Positions 1-5,629 are shown, counted from the stretch's first letter. The stretch: 5,663 nucleotides of DNA from Paracoccaceae bacterium (GCA_007123625.1 SKKS01000208.1:1-5663), one strand, 5' to 3'. Notes: a model not told the origin generated them from the sequence alone. Numbers and translations: made by a program.

Positions 1-433
1 CCCAGCCCGCATGGTGGTAGAAGTGGCGCACCGCAAGCGGCACGTCGATGTCGCGGCTTTCGCGGATGGGTTTGCCGTTGTCCATGGTTTCGAGCACGGC
101 AAGGAAGCGCCCGCGCTTCTGCAGGTGCCGCGCCAGCGCATAAAGGTGCTGCGCCCGCCGATGCCCGGACAGCGCCGCCCAGCCCGGTTGCGCCTTGCGC
201 GCGGCGGCGACGGCGGCGGCGACATCGGACTCGGACCCTTGGGAGACATGCGCCAGCACCGCGTCCGTGGCAGGGTTCGTCACCTCGAACAGCGCCTGCG
301 GGGCGGTGAACTTGCCGCCGATGAAATGGCCGAACCCGTCCTTGTGGACGTCAAGCCAGGCGCGCACGGTGTCGGTGGCCTCCGGGGCGGGGCCATAGTC
401 CATTGTCGTCAGGATCTCAGATACGCTGGGCAT
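1..433 (-). CDS. aldehyde dehydrogenase, N-terminal part (cut by window edge), ALDH16-like candidate
   Basis: This is the first 144 codons of an NAD(P)+-dependent aldehyde dehydrogenase, read from the ATG at 433-431 to the window edge; the frame is open throughout. Visible family features are the N-terminal strand region GHFIGGKF (about residues 35-42), the NPATDAVLA segment (53-61) that opens ALDH domains, a helix with VAAARKAQPGW (75-85), and the conserved ETMDNGKPIRESRDIDVP stretch (115-132). The catalytic Cys and Glu would lie beyond base 1. The extra N-terminal segment beginning MDYGPAPEA (11-19), together with the deoC neighbour, resembles from memory the bacterial ALDH16 group, whose members are about 770 residues with a second, degenerate ALDH domain; this cannot be tested here. 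The start lies ten bases after the deoC stop and has a GAGGA ribosome-binding site seven bases upstream, so it is probably co-transcribed and coupled with deoC. A likely role is oxidation of acetaldehyde from the aldolase reaction. The family call is firm; the subfamily is inference. Confidence 0.9.
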   Translation of the reverse strand, partial: MPSVSEILTTMDYGPAPEATDTVRAWLDVHKDGFGHFIGGKFTAPQALFEVTNPATDAVLAHVSQGSESDVAAAVAAARKAQPGWAALSGHRRAQHLYALARHLQKRGRFLAVLETMDNGKPIRESRDIDVPLAVRHFYHHAGW

Positions 434-440
434 GGGCGGG

Positions 441-446
441 TCCTCA
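441..446 (-). promoter_or_regulatory. ribosome-binding site overlapping the deoC stop codon
   Basis: On the minus strand the deoC stop TGA (446-444) runs directly into GAGGA (445-441), which lies seven bases before the ATG of the aldehyde dehydrogenase at 433. A terminating deoC ribosome therefore covers the next gene's binding site. This supports translational coupling and fixes the dehydrogenase start. Confidence 0.75.
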
Positions 447-1412
447 GGCAAGCGCGTGGCGCGAGGCGCTGGCATAGCGCCCGGTGACATGGTGTTCCAG
501 CGGGCGCTCAATATCGCCCAGCATGGACGAGGCGCCCAGCCGGAAAAGTTCGGGCGCCAACCAGCGGTTGCCAAGTTCCTCTTTCATCAGGATCTGCCAC
601 GCGATGGCATCCTTGGCGCTGCGCATGCCGCCTGCGGGCTTGAAGCCGACCGCGTGGCCGGTGCGGGCGGCATAGTCGCGGATCGCACGGACCATGACCA
701 GGCTGACCGGAAGGGTGGCATTCACACCCTCCTTGCCGGTCGAGGTCTTGATGAAATCGGCACCCGCCTGCATGGCCACCATCGACGCGGCATGGACGTT
801 GCGCAGCGTCTGCAGATCGCCTGTCGCGAGGATCGCCTTCAGGTGCGCCGCGCCGCAGGCTTCGCGCATGGCGGCGATTTCATCGTAAAGTGCGCCCCAG
901 TCGCGGGCCAGGACATGCGCGCGGGTGATGACGATGTCGATTTCGCGCGCGCCCTGATCGACCGCATAGCGGATTTCGGCCAGCCGCAGGTTCAGCGGCA
1001 TCAGCCCCGCGGGAAACCCGGTCGCGACCGAGGCAACGGGTATCCCGGACCCTTCCAGCGCGCGCACCGCCGGGGCGACCAGCGTGGGATAGACGCAGAC
1101 CGCGCCGGTCGTTGGCATCGCCGCAAGCCCCAGCCCCTGCACGATATGGTCGGCCAGCGGGCGCCGCGCCTTGGCGCAAAGCCGCGCCACCCGGTCGGGG
1201 GTGTCGTCGCCCGCCAGCGTGGTCAGGTCGATGCAACGGATTGCGTTGACCAGCCATGCGGCCTGATACGCCTTCTTCACCGTCCGGCGCGTGGTCAGGG
1301 TGGCGGCGCGGCGCTCGGCTGCGGTGCGGTTGATGGCCACCCCTTCGAACCAGTCGTGGGCAAGGGGGGTGCCGGGGTTGCGGGGGGCGTTCGAATGCGA
1401 GGGCGGATGCAT
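444..1412 (-). CDS. deoC: deoxyribose-phosphate aldolase, long eukaryote-like form
   Basis: This 322-residue class I aldolase cleaves 2-deoxy-D-ribose 5-phosphate to acetaldehyde and glyceraldehyde 3-phosphate, the last step of deoxynucleoside breakdown in the cytoplasm. The Schiff-base lysine is K222 in DFIKTSTGKEGVNAT. K258 in GFKPAGGMRSAKD is the second catalytic-site lysine, and D159 in EIDIVI matches the proton-relay aspartate. C106 lies in the VCVYP strand. The protein is about 60 residues longer than the Escherichia coli enzyme. Its LKAILATGDL, LFRLGASS and HHVTGRYA segments match the animal DERA type rather than the short bacterial type. The ATG at 1412 is preferred because AAAGGA lies eight bases upstream; the frame stays open further upstream, but that stretch runs through the end of the preceding gene. 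The gene lies 121 bases downstream of the decarboxylase gene and ten bases before the aldehyde dehydrogenase. The SD sits in the loop of a GC-only hairpin. Confidence 0.96.
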   Translation of the reverse strand: MHPPSHSNAPRNPGTPLAHDWFEGVAINRTAAERRAATLTTRRTVKKAYQAAWLVNAIRCIDLTTLAGDDTPDRVARLCAKARRPLADHIVQGLGLAAMPTTGAVCVYPTLVAPAVRALEGSGIPVASVATGFPAGLMPLNLRLAEIRYAVDQGAREIDIVITRAHVLARDWGALYDEIAAMREACGAAHLKAILATGDLQTLRNVHAASMVAMQAGADFIKTSTGKEGVNATLPVSLVMVRAIRDYAARTGHAVGFKPAGGMRSAKDAIAWQILMKEELGNRWLAPELFRLGASSMLGDIERPLEHHVTGRYASASRHALA

Positions 1413-1440
1413 GGGGCCGGTCCTTTGACGGGTCGGCCCC
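1413..1440 (-). promoter_or_regulatory. hairpin enclosing the deoC ribosome-binding site
   Basis: On the minus strand GGGGCCG (1440-1434) and CGGCCCC (1419-1413) form a perfect seven-base-pair, all-GC stem with a 14-base loop, and the 3' arm ends exactly against the deoC ATG. The loop contains the Shine-Dalgarno sequence AAAGGA. The structure could slow or gate deoC translation. It could also be chance in GC-rich DNA; no ligand-binding fold is evident. Confidence 0.4.
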
Positions 1441-1533
1441 TGTTGTCGCAAGTGGCCTGCGTGGCGTCCAGTGGTTTGTTTGCGTCCCGGGGCAGGGCTG
1501 GTCCGGGTTCGGCCCGCGCCTGCGCAGTTGCCG

Positions 1534-3150
1534 CTACAGACCCGAGCGATATGCCGCGCGCAACGTGTCGGTATAGTAAACCATCGTCGGCCCCGCGCGC
1601 ACGGCCCCGTCGCGCAAGGCATCCTCGAATGCCTGCGGAGTTTCCACCCGGTCCACGGTCCAGCCGCAGGCCCCGGCAATGGTGCAAAGGTCCGGGGTCA
1701 GGATATCGACCCCCAGCGGCGGGACATTCTGGCGCTCCATCGCGGTCTTGATCTCGCCATATCCCTGGTTGTCATACAGGCACAGGATCACCCGCGCCCC
1801 GGCTTCGGTCGCTGCGGTCAGCTCCGCCAGGGTGAACTGCATCCCGCCGTCCCCGGCCAGCGCGACGACCGGGGTGTCTTCGGCCAAGGCGGCACCGATG
1901 GCGGCGGGCAACGCATAGCCCAGGGTGCCGAAGCCTGTGGCGGAATTGAAATAACCGCCTGCGCGCGCCGCCGCGAAGCCGGTGTTGCCGGCATAGACGG
2001 CTTGCGTCGAATCGCCGACGATCAGCGTTTGCGGCAGGGTTTCGCGGATGCACGCCAGCAACGCCAGATCGCCGCGCATGTCGGCGTCCAACGCCGCCAG
2101 CCCTGCCTGTGCCTGCGCGGCGCGATCAGCGCCTGCGCTCTTTGCGCTGCGGGTGGGCAGCGCCGCGCACAAGGCGGTCGCGCAAAGCGCAGCATCGCCG
2201 GTCAGCACCAGTGCGGGTGTCGCCCCGCGCTGCGCCTGTGCGGGGTCGATATCGACCCGGATCAGCGCGCCGGGAATGTGCAGCCCGCCGTCCTCGTAGA
2301 AATCGTAATCGGTGGGGCCCATTTCGGTGCCGATGGCCAGCACCACATCGGCGCCCGCGATCAGTGCGCGGGTTTCGGGCATCGAGGGGCTGAGCGTCAC
2401 CGCCAGCGGATGGTCGGGGGGCAGGATGCCGCGCGCGTTGGTGGTCATCACCAGCGGTGCATCCAGCGCTTCGGCCAGCGCGGGCAGATCCGCCGCCCGC
2501 ACGGCGCCGCCGCCAGCCAGGATCAGCGGCGCCTGTGCCCCAACCAGCATGTCGGCGGCGCGCGCCACCAGATCGGCGTTTGGCGCGGGCGGGGTGGTGC
2601 GGGCCGGGGCGGTGGGAACCGGCAGATCCCGGGCCGGGGCCAGCATCACGTCGATGGGCAGTTCCAGATGCACCGGGCGTGGCCGGGCGCTGTCGAAAAT
2701 GGCAAACGCCTCGGCCAGCGCGCCGGGCAGTTCGGCGGGCGTATGCACTGTGCGGCTGAAGGCCGAGACCCCGGCCACCAGCGCCTGCTGGTTCGGCAGC
2801 TCATGCAGCCAGCCTGCGCCGGACCCCATGCGGCCGTGCGCGTTGACGGTCGAGATCACCAGCATTGGCACTGAATCGCCATAGGCCTGTCCCATGGCGG
2901 TGGTGATGTTGGTCATCCCCGGCCCCGAGATGATCAGGCAGACACCCGGCTTGCCGCTCGCGCGCGCATAGCCGTCGGCCATGAATCCCGCGCCCTGTTC
3001 ATGGCGCGGCGTAATGTGGCGGATGCCACTGCCCGAGAGACCGCGATAAAGCTCGATCGTGTGGACGCCAGGAATGCCGAAAACGGTATCGACCCCATAG
3101 GCGCGCAACAACGCGACCAGATACATGCCTGTGCTGATGTCGAGTGCCAT
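1534..3150 (-). CDS. aruI: thiamine-diphosphate-dependent 2-keto acid decarboxylase, AruI type (5-guanidino-2-oxopentanoate decarboxylase)
   Basis: This 538-residue cytoplasmic enzyme has the three-domain layout of ThDP enzymes: N-terminal Pyr domain (about 3-170), central domain (about 190-330) and C-terminal PP domain (about 370-530). The cofactor-activating glutamate is E51 in PRHEQGAGFMADGYAR. The ThDP/Mg2+ motif starts at GDG (433-435) and ends at N461 in YDNQGYGEI. The segments GPGMTNITTAMGQAYGDS (77-93), LHELPNQQALVAGVSAFSRT (115-134) and FDSARPRPVHLELPIDV (152-168) match, from memory, AruI proteins. AruI decarboxylates 2-ketoarginine to 4-guanidinobutyraldehyde in the arginine transaminase pathway. 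The ATG at 3150 has a strong AGGAGGA site six bases or so upstream. No arginine transaminase gene (aruH) is in view, so the substrate rests on similarity alone. Another ThDP decarboxylase or an acetolactate-synthase-like activity remains possible. It lies upstream of deoC on the same strand and could share a transcript. Confidence 0.85.
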   Translation of the reverse strand: MALDISTGMYLVALLRAYGVDTVFGIPGVHTIELYRGLSGSGIRHITPRHEQGAGFMADGYARASGKPGVCLIISGPGMTNITTAMGQAYGDSVPMLVISTVNAHGRMGSGAGWLHELPNQQALVAGVSAFSRTVHTPAELPGALAEAFAIFDSARPRPVHLELPIDVMLAPARDLPVPTAPARTTPPAPNADLVARAADMLVGAQAPLILAGGGAVRAADLPALAEALDAPLVMTTNARGILPPDHPLAVTLSPSMPETRALIAGADVVLAIGTEMGPTDYDFYEDGGLHIPGALIRVDIDPAQAQRGATPALVLTGDAALCATALCAALPTRSAKSAGADRAAQAQAGLAALDADMRGDLALLACIRETLPQTLIVGDSTQAVYAGNTGFAAARAGGYFNSATGFGTLGYALPAAIGAALAEDTPVVALAGDGGMQFTLAELTAATEAGARVILCLYDNQGYGEIKTAMERQNVPPLGVDILTPDLCTIAGACGWTVDRVETPQAFEDALRDGAVRAGPTMVYYTDTLRAAYRSGL

Positions 3151-3389
3151 GGTGTCCTCCTACGATCGGGTCCTGATTCACGTCTTGCCCAGATTCGTGC
3201 GGATCACAACCCCGGCGCGATCTGGCGCGCCAGTCGGGGGGCGGGCAGGACGCGCCGGGGCAGTCATTTCGTCGCGTTGCGCCGGGCGCCGGGGATGATA
3301 GGCTTGCCCCGGTTGCGCAGGTACGGCAAGGTTACGGCCTGCGAAGGACGAACTGGCCGCGCCGCGGTCGACGTGTTGGAGGAAAAAGT
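3151..3389. promoter_or_regulatory. divergent intergenic region between the decarboxylase and cytochrome genes
   Basis: These 239 bases must hold the promoters of two divergent genes. Both ends carry good ribosome-binding sites: AGGAGGA on the minus strand near 3157-3163 and GGAGG at 3378-3382 on the plus strand. No convincing -35/-10 pair was found on either strand; the best plus-strand candidate, TTGCCC near 3305-3310 with a 17-base spacer, has a poor -10. A direct repeat GCGCCGGGG (3252-3260 and 3286-3294) and an inverted pair CCGGGGCA/TGCCCCGG (3255-3262 and 3305-3312) are present but expected by chance at this GC content. No open frame in the gap resembles a gene. Confidence 0.5.
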
Positions 3390-3821
3390 ATGCGATTGTT
3401 GATGACCGGGGCTGCGGCCCTTTTTGCGCTGCCGCTGATGACGGCGCCGGGGTATGCCGGGGACCCGGCGGCGGGCGAGACGAACTTTCGCCAGTGCGCC
3501 AGCTGCCACGGGATCGTCGATCCGGACGGGAACGTGATCCAGCGGCTTGCGCCGACCGGGCCGAACCTGTGGGGCGTGGTCGGGCGGCAGGCGGGATCCT
3601 ATGACGGGTACGCGCGCTTCTCGCCCAGCATGGTGCAGGCCGGCGAGGACGGGCTTGTCTGGGACGAGGAAAATTTCGTCGCTTATCTGGACAACCAGAC
3701 CGCGTTCCTGCGCCACTATCTGGACGACAGCTCCGCACGCAGCGCCATGAACCACCGGCTGCGCGGCAGTGCCGAGGACATCTTTGCCTATCTGGCGACC
3801 TTCGGCGACGACGCGGACTGA
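3390..3821 (+). CDS. exported class I cytochrome c, c2 type, acidic and lysine-free
   Basis: This 143-residue periplasmic electron carrier has a Sec signal peptide (1-23, cleavage after GYA) and a single heme site CASCH at 36-40, with H40 as proximal ligand. M120 in the SAMNHRL segment is the expected distal ligand. The order GDPAAGETNF, TGPNLWGVVGRQAG (56-69), FSPSM (77-81), LVWDEENFVAYL (89-100) and a final IFAYL helix (131-135) parallels Rhodobacter cytochrome c2 as I remember it, including the loop between the heme site and TGPNL. Family members carry electrons from the bc1 complex to oxidases or photosynthetic reaction centres. The mature chain has no lysine, eight arginines and 18 acidic residues, unlike the lysine-ringed classical c2, so its partner is probably different. 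The ATG has GGAGG seven bases upstream. It is a single-gene unit, divergent from the decarboxylase gene and convergent with htpX. The partner and exact role are unknown. Confidence 0.93.
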   Translation: MRLLMTGAAALFALPLMTAPGYAGDPAAGETNFRQCASCHGIVDPDGNVIQRLAPTGPNLWGVVGRQAGSYDGYARFSPSMVQAGEDGLVWDEENFVAYLDNQTAFLRHYLDDSSARSAMNHRLRGSAEDIFAYLATFGDDAD

Positions 3822-3885
3822 CCTGCGCCCTCAAGGCCCTGCGTGCGGGGCCGGTAGGCTAGCGCAGTCGCGGAAGGGGGTGATC

Positions 3886-3940
3886 AGAAAGCCCCCGCGC
3901 GGCCTGCGCCCACCCCTCGCCCCGCACGCGCTCGGGGGCT
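3886..3940 (-). terminator. possible terminator of htpX
   Basis: AGCCCCCG (3890-3897) and CGGGGGCT (3933-3940) form an eight-base-pair stem, extended past a two-base bulge by four further pairs (3898-3901 with 3927-3930). Read on the minus strand, the stem ends in TTTCT, 50 to 105 bases past the htpX stop. The loop is large and the T-run weak, so this is tentative. Together with the 3941-3962 hairpin it would insulate the two convergent genes. Confidence 0.35.
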
Positions 3941-3968
3941 GCCCGGCGCGACTGCGCCGGGCTTTCCT
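3941..3968 (+). terminator. rho-independent terminator downstream of the cytochrome gene
   Basis: GCCCGGCGC (3941-3949) and GCGCCGGGC (3954-3962) form a perfect nine-base-pair stem with the four-base loop GACT, followed on the plus strand by TTTCCTGTT. It lies 120 bases after the cytochrome stop and 30 bases beyond the htpX stop on the other strand. The T-run is short, and the stem is symmetric, so it may also help stop htpX transcription. Confidence 0.55.
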
Positions 3969-3991
3969 GTTGCAACGATGCGCGCATTCGA

Positions 3992-4882
3992 TCAGGCCCA
4001 GGGGCCGCGAGCGGCGCCGCCGCCGCTGAAGCGTACGCCCTGTTCGGCGGCCATCTTTTCCAGCGCGGCAATACGGTTGTGCGTGCTGGGATGGGTCGAG
4101 AACAGCTTGTCGCGTTTGTGCATGTGCAGCGGGTTGATGATGAACATATGCGCCGTGGCGGGATTGCGCTCGGCCTCGTGGTTGTCGATCCGGCTGGCGA
4201 AGCCCTGAATCTTCTGCAACGCCGAGGCCAGCCACAGCGGATTGCCGCAGATCTCGGCGCCGACGCGGTCGGCCTCGTACTCGCGCGACCGTGAAATGGC
4301 CATCTGCACGACCGCCGCGGCCAGCGGCGCCAGGATCATCACCGCGATCATGGCGATCGCCCCACCTGCGCCCTGGTTGCGCCCGCCCCGAAAGAAGAAG
4401 GCGAAATTCGCCAGCATCGAGACCGCGCCGGCAAAGGTGGCGGTGATGGTCATGATCAGCGTGTCATAGTTGCGCACATGCGCCAGCTCGTGCGCCATCA
4501 CGGCGGCAATTTCTTCCTGCGACATGCGCCGCAACAGCCCCGTGGTGGCCGCGACGGCGGCGTTTTCGGGGTTGCGCCCGGTGGCAAAGGCATTGGGCTG
4601 GTCGTTGTCGATCACATAGACGCGCGGTGGCGGCATGTCGGCGTCGGCGGCCAGCCGGTGCACCATGCGCAGCAGTTCGGGCGCCACCTGCGGCCCGCAT
4701 TCCTGCGCCTTGTACATGCGCAGCACCGCCTTGTCCGAATTCCAGTAGGCCCAGGCGTTCATCGCTGCCGCGACGGCAAGCGCGATCACCACGCCGGCGG
4801 CGCCGCCGATCACATACCCCACGCCCATGAACAGCGCGGTGAGCGCGGCCATGAGCATCGCTGTCTTGATGTATCCGTTCAT
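3992..4882 (-). CDS. htpX: HtpX, membrane zinc metalloprotease (M48B)
   Basis: This 296-residue inner-membrane protease degrades damaged or misassembled membrane proteins, working alongside FtsH in other bacteria. Two transmembrane segments lie at about 6-23 and 25-46. The zinc motif HELAH is at 131-135 (ligands H131 and H135, catalytic E132), followed by two more hydrophobic segments at about 143-164 and 175-196. The SREYEADRVGA motif (198-208) supplies the third zinc ligand, E201. The VIDNDQPNAFATGRNP stretch (90-105) and the C-terminal FSTHPSTHNRIAALE (261-275) are typical of the family. The length is normal. The ATG at 4882 has GAGGG five bases upstream. A sigma-32-like promoter lies in the 82-base gap before it, consistent with heat or membrane-stress control. 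It follows an exported protein gene on the same strand and may also be reached by read-through from it. Confidence 0.97.
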   Translation of the reverse strand: MNGYIKTAMLMAALTALFMGVGYVIGGAAGVVIALAVAAAMNAWAYWNSDKAVLRMYKAQECGPQVAPELLRMVHRLAADADMPPPRVYVIDNDQPNAFATGRNPENAAVAATTGLLRRMSQEEIAAVMAHELAHVRNYDTLIMTITATFAGAVSMLANFAFFFRGGRNQGAGGAIAMIAVMILAPLAAAVVQMAISRSREYEADRVGAEICGNPLWLASALQKIQGFASRIDNHEAERNPATAHMFIINPLHMHKRDKLFSTHPSTHNRIAALEKMAAEQGVRFSGGGAARGPWA

Positions 4883-4909
4883 CGCACCCTCGGTAACTGT
4901 CTGCCAGGA

Positions 4910-4939
4910 TATATGGGGCGATCATGACAGTACTGCAAT
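4910..4939 (-). promoter_or_regulatory. sigma-32 (RpoH)-type promoter of htpX
   Basis: On the minus strand CCCCATATA (4918-4910) agrees fully with the Escherichia coli sigma-32 -10 consensus CCCCATNTA. ATTGCAG (4939-4933) is a partial match to the -35 CTTGAAA, and the spacer is 14 bases. Transcription would start near 4901-4904, giving a leader of about 20 bases before the htpX ATG. htpX is a known heat-shock gene in Escherichia coli. The -35 half is only moderate, so the assignment is inferred. Confidence 0.5.
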
Positions 4940-4964
4940 TGTGATCGGACCTGGATGCCCGCCA

Positions 4965-5540
4965 TCAGCCGCCGAAATTTTCCATCGCACGGAAGTCCAT
5001 GGCTTCGATCACGGGGATCATGGTGTCCGGATCAGTACCCTCGGCGGTGACCAGGACGCGGTTGCCGACGATGGCGCGCAGGCTGCGGTCCTCGCGCAGG
5101 AAGCGGGTGCGGCCGATGCGTTCGACCTGCCCGCCCATCTGCGCGATCATCGCGGTGTTGCCAAGCATCATGGCCAGTTGCGCCACCATCGGGTTGTCGG
5201 CCATCAGCGTCAGCTCGAAGCTGTCCGACGGGCCGCTGTAGGTCGCCTTGACCAGCACGCCGCCGCCCATGAAGCCCAGCATGGAGGCGGCTTCGGTGTC
5301 GATCTCGCGGGTCCAGCCGTCGGGCGGGTCGGGCAGGAAGGCCGCCAGCGATTGCGCCTTCATGTCGGCCAGCAGGCGCTGCGCCTGTGCGAGTTCGTCC
5401 TCGGCGTATTGCAGGTCGCCGTCGCGATAGGCCTCGATCGCGGTTTCCATGGCCTCGACGAACGGGTCCGCCCGCAGGGGCAGCGCCAGGAGTGAGGCGA
5501 GGAGCAGGGCAGGGGCGGCGGTGGAAAGCAGGCGGGGCAT
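4965..5540 (-). CDS. exported protein of unknown function with an N-terminal helical repeat-like segment
   Basis: I do not recognise a named family. The 191-residue product starts with a clear Sec signal peptide (1-24, hydrophobic core ALLLASLLALPL, likely cleavage after LRA). Next comes an amphipathic helical stretch (about 25-68) with an AIEAYRDGDLQYAEDEL pattern, reminiscent of a single TPR-like helical hairpin. A LPDPPDGW linker (69-76) leads into an alpha/beta-looking domain (77-191) with a glycine patch GFMGGGVLVKATYSG (89-103), a methionine-rich stretch (M113, M118, M124, M125, M131, M135) and alternating hydrophobic strands such as LRAIVGNRVLVTAEG (154-168). No cysteine, heme or protease motif is seen. 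The protein is probably periplasmic. The ATG at 5540 is chosen over the in-frame GTG at 5546 because AGGAG (5550-5546) overlaps that GTG and is correctly spaced for the ATG. It lies 82 bases upstream of htpX on the same strand, and no terminator is seen between them, so a shared envelope-related role is possible but unproven. Confidence 0.85.
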   Translation of the reverse strand: MPRLLSTAAPALLLASLLALPLRADPFVEAMETAIEAYRDGDLQYAEDELAQAQRLLADMKAQSLAAFLPDPPDGWTREIDTEAASMLGFMGGGVLVKATYSGPSDSFELTLMADNPMVAQLAMMLGNTAMIAQMGGQVERIGRTRFLREDRSLRAIVGNRVLVTAEGTDPDTMIPVIEAMDFRAMENFGG

Positions 5541-5545
5541 GAACA

Positions 5546-5550
5546 CTCCT
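5546..5550 (-). promoter_or_regulatory. ribosome-binding site deciding the start of the exported protein
   Basis: AGGAG (5550-5546) lies five bases before the ATG at 5540-5538. Its last base is also the first base of the alternative GTG at 5546-5544, so that codon cannot be the start served by this site. This shortens the protein by two residues relative to the longest open frame. Confidence 0.7.
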
Positions 5551-5570
5551 GTCGGGCGCGAGCGGTGGAT

Positions 5571-5629
5571 GGGATGGGGGCAGAGTGGCCGGGAACGGGG
5601 TAGGGGGGAGGCGGGATTTGTTGGGGGGG
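5571..5629 (+). other. G-run cluster with a G-quadruplex motif
   Basis: On the plus strand five G-runs at 5591-5593, 5597-5600, 5603-5608, 5613-5615 and 5623-5629 are separated by loops of 3, 2, 4 and 7 bases, satisfying the usual G3+N1-7 quadruplex rule. Two more runs lie at 5571-5573 and 5576-5580. The cluster sits upstream of the minus-strand exported-protein gene, where the G-rich strand is the template. Folding in vivo is not shown. Confidence 0.5.

Noticed and set aside
11..487. Plus-strand open frame of 158 codons at the left edge
   Set aside because: The minus strand here encodes a clear aldehyde dehydrogenase N-terminus; the plus frame is its shadow.
1425..1453. TTGACG on the plus strand as a promoter -35
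   Set aside because: The sequence 17 bases downstream is GCAAGT, a poor -10, and a transcript would only run antisense to the decarboxylase gene.
432..1751. Plus-strand open frame of 439 codons opposite deoC
   Set aside because: It is a low-complexity Arg/Gly/Ala-rich translation antisense to an unmistakable aldolase, with no plausible ribosome-binding site.
1471..2874. Plus-strand open frame of 467 codons opposite the decarboxylase gene
   Set aside because: It is antisense to a gene with complete ThDP motifs. Its translation is rich in Arg, Gly, Ala and Gln with no family features, as expected for the mirror frame of GC-rich coding DNA.
3255..3312. Eight-base inverted pair and repeated GCGCCGGGG in the divergent promoter region as operators
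   Set aside because: At this GC content about one such eight-base pair is expected in a 240-base gap by chance, and the 42-base separation is not typical of a single operator.
3178..3834. Minus-strand open frame covering the cytochrome gene and divergent gap
   Set aside because: It is an Arg/Pro/Ser-rich translation antisense to a gene with a signal peptide and heme motif. The gap portion has no start signal or family feature.
4478..4927. Plus-strand open frame opposite the 5' half of htpX
   Set aside because: It is antisense to a canonical HtpX and its His/Arg/Gly-rich translation has no recognisable domain.
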